Source of the DNA: Clostridia bacterium
GTDB lineage: Bacteria > Bacillota > Clostridia > Christensenellales > CAG-138
NCBI GenBank assembly: GCA_016293975.1
Contig: JAEDCW010000040.1
Coordinates: 1-17,956 of the forward strand
Reading direction: 5' to 3'
Length of the DNA stretch: 17,956 nucleotides
Below the pieces are notes generated by a model. That model saw nothing but the letters and a program-made list of their open reading frames with translations, searched no databases and had not been told where the DNA came from. The translations under genes and the position numbers were made by a program. This document shows positions 14,453-17,956 of this stretch, in pieces. The stretch's first letter is position 1. Each line of letters starts with the position of its first letter.

Positions 14453-15706
14453 ATGAGAAAAAGCAGGGAAAACGGAATGTTTAAGGATGTACCCGATGTG
14501 CTCTGGAACGACTGGCATTGGCAGGTCACACACCGCATAGAGACGCTCGAGGACCTTAAAAAGTATATTGACCTTACGCCGGAAGAGGAGGATGGAGTTG
14601 CAAAGTGTTTGTCGACACTGCGCATGGCTATAACGCCGTACTATCTTTCACTTATCGATTTGAACGATCCCCACGACCCAATCCGCAAGCAGGCAATCCC
14701 CACGGCGCTTGAACTGCACCAGGCTGAAGCGGATTTGCTCGACCCGCTCCACGAGGATACCGATTCCCCCGTGCCGGGTCTTACGCACAGATACCCCGAC
14801 AGAGTTCTGTTCCTCATCACCGACCAGTGTTCCATGTACTGCCGCCACTGCACACGCAGAAGGTTTGCTGGTCAGAATGACTGCGCAGTACCCATGAAGC
14901 AGATCGAAGGCTGTATCGATTACATTCGCAACCATCCCGAGGTAAGAGACGTGCTTCTCTCGGGCGGCGACGCGCTCATGCAGAACGACCGGGTGTTGGA
15001 GCACATCATAAGCTCACTGCGCGCAATACCCCATGTGGAGATAGTCCGCATAGGTTCGAGAACACCCGTCGTTATGCCCCAGAGGATCACTCCCGAACTT
15101 TGCGATATGCTCAAGAAGTATCATCCCATTTGGCTCAACACGCACTTCAACCATCCCGATGAGATTACAGAGGAGTCCGCGGCGGCATGCGCAAGGCTTG
15201 CAGACGCAGGTATTCCGCTCGGCAATCAGAGTGTATTGCTCGCCGGCGTAAACGACTGTGTACACGTTATGAAGAATCTTGTACAGCAGCTCGTAAGGAT
15301 AAGGGTAAGGCCGTACTACATCTACCAGTGTGACCTGTCCATGGGACTTGAGCACTTCCGCACACCGGTCTCAAAGGGTATCGAGATAATCGAAGCGCTC
15401 CGCGGCCATACATCGGGTTATGCAGTACCGACATTCGTCGTAGACGCACCCGGCGGCGGCGGAAAGACACCCGTAATGCCCAATTACGTAATAAGCCAGT
15501 CTCCCCATAAGGTAATCCTGAGGAACTTCGAGGGCGTCATCACGACATATACCGAGCCCGAGCATTACGAAGAGACCTGCAACTGTGAAGTTTGCAGGGG
15601 GGAAAAGAAGGTAGAGCTGGTTGGTGTAGCGGGACTCGAAAGGGGGCAGCAGCTCTCTATGGAGCCCAAGGATCTTGCGAGGACAAAGAGAGGTAGACAC
15701 GAATAA
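14453..15706 (+). CDS. kamA: L-lysine 2,3-aminomutase
   Basis: KamA is a radical SAM, PLP-dependent enzyme that moves the alpha-amino group of L-lysine to give L-beta-lysine, the first step of the pathway. The product has 417 residues, the length of the clostridial enzyme. The [4Fe-4S] motif is C126-SMY-C130-RH-C133. The PLP lysine is K338 in GGGGKTPVMPNY, matching K337 of the Clostridium subterminale enzyme as I recall it. The region VLFLITDQC and the motif LLSGGDAL, typical of SAM binding, are present. Near the C-terminus CNCEVC gives the cysteines of the structural zinc site. AAAAGGAG ends eight bases before ATG 14453. Confidence 0.96.
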   Translation: MRKSRENGMFKDVPDVLWNDWHWQVTHRIETLEDLKKYIDLTPEEEDGVAKCLSTLRMAITPYYLSLIDLNDPHDPIRKQAIPTALELHQAEADLLDPLHEDTDSPVPGLTHRYPDRVLFLITDQCSMYCRHCTRRRFAGQNDCAVPMKQIEGCIDYIRNHPEVRDVLLSGGDALMQNDRVLEHIISSLRAIPHVEIVRIGSRTPVVMPQRITPELCDMLKKYHPIWLNTHFNHPDEITEESAAACARLADAGIPLGNQSVLLAGVNDCVHVMKNLVQQLVRIRVRPYYIYQCDLSMGLEHFRTPVSKGIEIIEALRGHTSGYAVPTFVVDAPGGGGKTPVMPNYVISQSPHKVILRNFEGVITTYTEPEHYEETCNCEVCRGEKKVELVGVAGLERGQQLSMEPKDLARTKRGRHE

Positions 15707-15712
15707 AATGCC

Positions 15713-15730
15713 GGCGGGAAAAATCCCGCC
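15713..15730 (+). other. Intercistronic stem-loop between kamA and kamD
   Basis: GGCGGGA pairs perfectly with TCCCGCC around an AAAA loop. No T-run follows (CTTACAGGGAGG), so it is not an intrinsic terminator. Placed six bases after the kamA stop and seven before the kamD ribosome site, it may protect the 3' end of an upstream mRNA segment or mark a cleavage site. Confidence 0.6.
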
Positions 15731-15747
15731 CTTACAGGGAGGTAATA

Positions 15748-17307
15748 ATGGAGAGCAAGCTGCATCTCAATTTCGAATTGGTTGACAAGGCTCGTGAATC
15801 CGCGCGCAGGATAGCACAGGATACACAGAGTTTCATAGATTTACACACTACGGTGACGGTCGAACGTGCCGTATGCAGACTTCTCGGCATAGACGGAGTA
15901 AATGCAGTTGAGGTACCGCTTCCCAATGTGGTAGTCGATCACATGGTCGACAAGGGCATACTCGGCGGTGGCGTCGCCTATTACATAGGTAACTGCATGG
16001 CACAGACGGGTCTTTCTCCACAGCAGATAGCCGAAGCCATCGATGCGGGCGATATAGACCTCTCTCAGATGGAGTCGCACTCGATTGAAGAAATCAGGGC
16101 GAACATTGCCCCTGTAGCGCAAAATACCGTAGACCATATCCGCAGCAATGTAGGAAAGAGAAACGAATTCCTTAACGAGTTTGGCGACAAGGAGGGTCCG
16201 TATCTCTACGTAATAGTCGCAACAGGCAATATTTACGAGGATATAGTGCAGGCAAAGGCAGCAGCAAAGCAGGGCGCCGACATAATCGCGGTTATAAGGA
16301 CAACGGGTCAGAGCCTTCTCGACTATGTGCCCTACGGTGCAACCACAGAGGGCTTTGGCGGCACATACGCAACTCAAGAGAACTTCAGACTTATGCGTGA
16401 GGCACTCGACGAGGTAGGCAGAGAGGAAAAGCGCTATATAAGGCTCTGCAACTACTGCTCCGGTCTGTGTATGCCGGAGATTGCGGCAATGGGCGCACTT
16501 GAAAGACTCGACGTTATGCTCAACGATGCACTCTACGGCATACTGTTCCGTGACATAAACATGCAGAGGACGATAGTCGACCAGTATTTCTCGAGGGTAA
16601 TAAACTCGTTTGCAGGCGTTATCATCAATACCGGCGAGGATAACTATCTTACTACGGCAGACGCTGTAGAAGAGGCACACACGGTTCTCGCCTCGCAGTT
16701 TTTGAATGAACAGTTCGCGCTTTGCGCGGGCCTTCCCGAGGAACAGCAGGGTCTTGGCCATGCATTCGAGATTTCACCCGATGTCGAGGACGGCTTCCTG
16801 TACGAGCTGGCACAGGCGCAGATGGCGAGGGAGATATTCCCCAAGGCGCCGCTCAAGTATATGCCCCCGACAAAGTTCATGACGGGCAACATATTCCGCG
16901 GACACGTTCAGGATGCGTTGTTTAACATGGTTACGATACTGACCTCACAGAAGCTGCATCTGCTCGGAATGCTCACAGAGGCCATACATACGCCTTTTAT
17001 GAGCGACCGTGCGCTGTCGATAGAGAATGCCCAGTACATATTCCGCACAATGAAGCATCTCGGTGACGAGCTTACGTTTAAGGATGGCGGCATAATTGAG
17101 GCGAGGGCAAACGAAGTACTGAGTAAGGCGACAAAGCTCCTCGGTGAAATAGAGCATATGGGTCTCTTTGCGACTCTTGAGAAGGGCATATTTGCGGACA
17201 TAAAGCGTTCACGCGAGGGTGGCAAGGGACTTTCGGGCGTTGTGCTCAGGGACGACAACTATTTCAACCCGTTTATCGAGCTTATGAAGGGCGGTGTTAA
17301 CTCATGA
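15748..17307 (+). CDS. kamD: Lysine 5,6-aminomutase alpha subunit
   Basis: KamD is the large TIM-barrel subunit of the adenosylcobalamin- and PLP-dependent aminomutase that converts L-beta-lysine to 3,5-diaminohexanoate (and D-lysine to 2,5-diaminohexanoate). The 519-residue length matches the family. Typical segments include RTTGQSLLDYVPYGATTEGFGGTYAT split across 189-215 or so, RLCNYCSGLCMPEIA, and TKFMTGNIFRGH near the C-terminal third. GGGAGG lies five bases before the ATG. It overlaps kamE by four bases (ATGA), which suits subunits needed in equal amounts. The reactivase pair kamBC lies upstream of the riboswitch rather than beside it. Confidence 0.96.
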   Translation: MESKLHLNFELVDKARESARRIAQDTQSFIDLHTTVTVERAVCRLLGIDGVNAVEVPLPNVVVDHMVDKGILGGGVAYYIGNCMAQTGLSPQQIAEAIDAGDIDLSQMESHSIEEIRANIAPVAQNTVDHIRSNVGKRNEFLNEFGDKEGPYLYVIVATGNIYEDIVQAKAAAKQGADIIAVIRTTGQSLLDYVPYGATTEGFGGTYATQENFRLMREALDEVGREEKRYIRLCNYCSGLCMPEIAAMGALERLDVMLNDALYGILFRDINMQRTIVDQYFSRVINSFAGVIINTGEDNYLTTADAVEEAHTVLASQFLNEQFALCAGLPEEQQGLGHAFEISPDVEDGFLYELAQAQMAREIFPKAPLKYMPPTKFMTGNIFRGHVQDALFNMVTILTSQKLHLLGMLTEAIHTPFMSDRALSIENAQYIFRTMKHLGDELTFKDGGIIEARANEVLSKATKLLGEIEHMGLFATLEKGIFADIKRSREGGKGLSGVVLRDDNYFNPFIELMKGGVNS

Positions 17308-17956
17308 GCGGAGGACTTTACAATACAAACAGACAGGATTTCGATAAGACGCTTGACCTCACAAAGCTGAGGGCATACGGCGACACGATGAACGACGGCA
17401 AGGTGCAGGTATCCTTCACGCTCCCGGTCAAGAACGACGAGAGGGGCATGGAGGCCGCTCGCAGGCTGGCAAAGGAAATGGGCATATCTGACCCCAATGT
17501 TGCACATAGCCAGAGCCTCGACAGTGAGTTTACGTTCTATGTCGTTTATGGCTCATGCGTTCATACCGTGGACTATGAAAACATACATGTGCAGACGGTT
17601 GAGGCGGAGACCATGAGCATGGAAGAGGTTAACGATTATATCCGCGAAAACATAGGCCGCAAGGTCGTCGTGGTGGGCGCATCTACGGGAACAGACGCAC
17701 ATACCGTAGGTATAGACGCCATAATGAACCGTAAGGGATTTGCTGGACACTACGGGCTGGAACGCTTTGAGATGATCGAGGCATACAATCTGGGCGCACA
17801 GGTTCCCAACGAGGAGTTTATCAGAAAGGCAGTCGAGCTCAATGCCGACGTATTGCTGATATCTCAGACGGTAACGCAGAAGGACGTGCATATCGAGAAC
17901 CTTACGGAGCTCATAGAGTTGCTCGAGGCAGAGGGTTTGCGCTCCAGGTTTATCGT
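17304..17956 (+). CDS. kamE: Lysine 5,6-aminomutase beta subunit (partial)
   Basis: KamE is the cobalamin-binding Rossmann subunit that also carries PLP. ATG 17304 overlaps the kamD stop (ATGA), and the frame stays open for 217 residues to the window end; about 45 residues are probably missing. The B12 motif DAHTVGID places the cobalt-ligand His at H133, and K144 in NRKG sits where the PLP lysine of the characterised enzyme is (H133 and K144 in Clostridium numbering as I recall it). The N-terminal dimerisation part begins MSGGLYNTNRQDF. Its ribosome site must lie within the 3' end of kamD, consistent with coupled translation. Confidence 0.95.
   Translation, partial: MSGGLYNTNRQDFDKTLDLTKLRAYGDTMNDGKVQVSFTLPVKNDERGMEAARRLAKEMGISDPNVAHSQSLDSEFTFYVVYGSCVHTVDYENIHVQTVEAETMSMEEVNDYIRENIGRKVVVVGASTGTDAHTVGIDAIMNRKGFAGHYGLERFEMIEAYNLGAQVPNEEFIRKAVELNADVLLISQTVTQKDVHIENLTELIELLEAEGLRSRFI

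Overview
The window looks like chromosomal DNA of an anaerobic, endospore-forming Firmicute of the Clostridia. The rpoB-rpoC and rpsL-rpsG-fusA order, strong Shine-Dalgarno sequences (AGGAGG type), a SpoIIP sporulation hydrolase and a complete lysine-fermentation gene set all point that way. I cannot name a genus from the sequence. There is no sign of mobile elements, CRISPR, tRNA or rRNA, and every gene seen is intact except the two cut by the window ends.

Region 1 (1-8180) is the information-processing block on the + strand. It holds the 3' end of rpoB, rpoC with its terminator, an unrecognised cysteine-containing two-pass membrane protein (3980-4810), then a strong promoter, a structured 5' leader and rpsL-rpsG-fusA. 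The L7Ae-like gene often found between rpoC and rpsL in Firmicutes is absent, and tuf does not follow fusA. The block ends at a strong intrinsic terminator.

Region 2 (8209-9225, - strand) is spoIIP, convergent with fusA and divergent from the lysine genes.

Region 3 (9285-17956, + strand) is lysine fermentation to acetoacetate and crotonyl-CoA. A first unit, kamB-kamC, encodes a P-loop protein and a MutS-like ATPase thought to reactivate lysine 5,6-aminomutase. A second unit, kal-kce-kdd-kamA-kamD-kamE, encodes the pathway enzymes. KamA converts L-lysine to beta-lysine, KamDE (B12/PLP) makes 3,5-diaminohexanoate, Kdd oxidises it, Kce swaps it with acetyl-CoA to give 3-aminobutyryl-CoA plus acetoacetate, and Kal removes ammonia to give crotonyl-CoA. 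kamE is cut by the window end.

The highlight is the 307-base gap between kamC and kal. It holds a near-consensus promoter overlapping the kamC stop codon, a complete lysine-riboswitch aptamer (stems P1-P5 and the P2/P3 loop-loop contact can be paired by eye), and two tandem terminators built from a duplicated arm set A-B-A'-B'. The 3' strand of P1 lies inside arm A of the first terminator, so lysine binding should prevent termination. That makes it a genetic ON switch, the opposite of the usual lysC-type lysine riboswitch, and sensible for a catabolic operon. Arm B can also pair with A', which would disable the second terminator in the same state, a logic resembling trp-type 1:2/2:3/3:4 attenuation.
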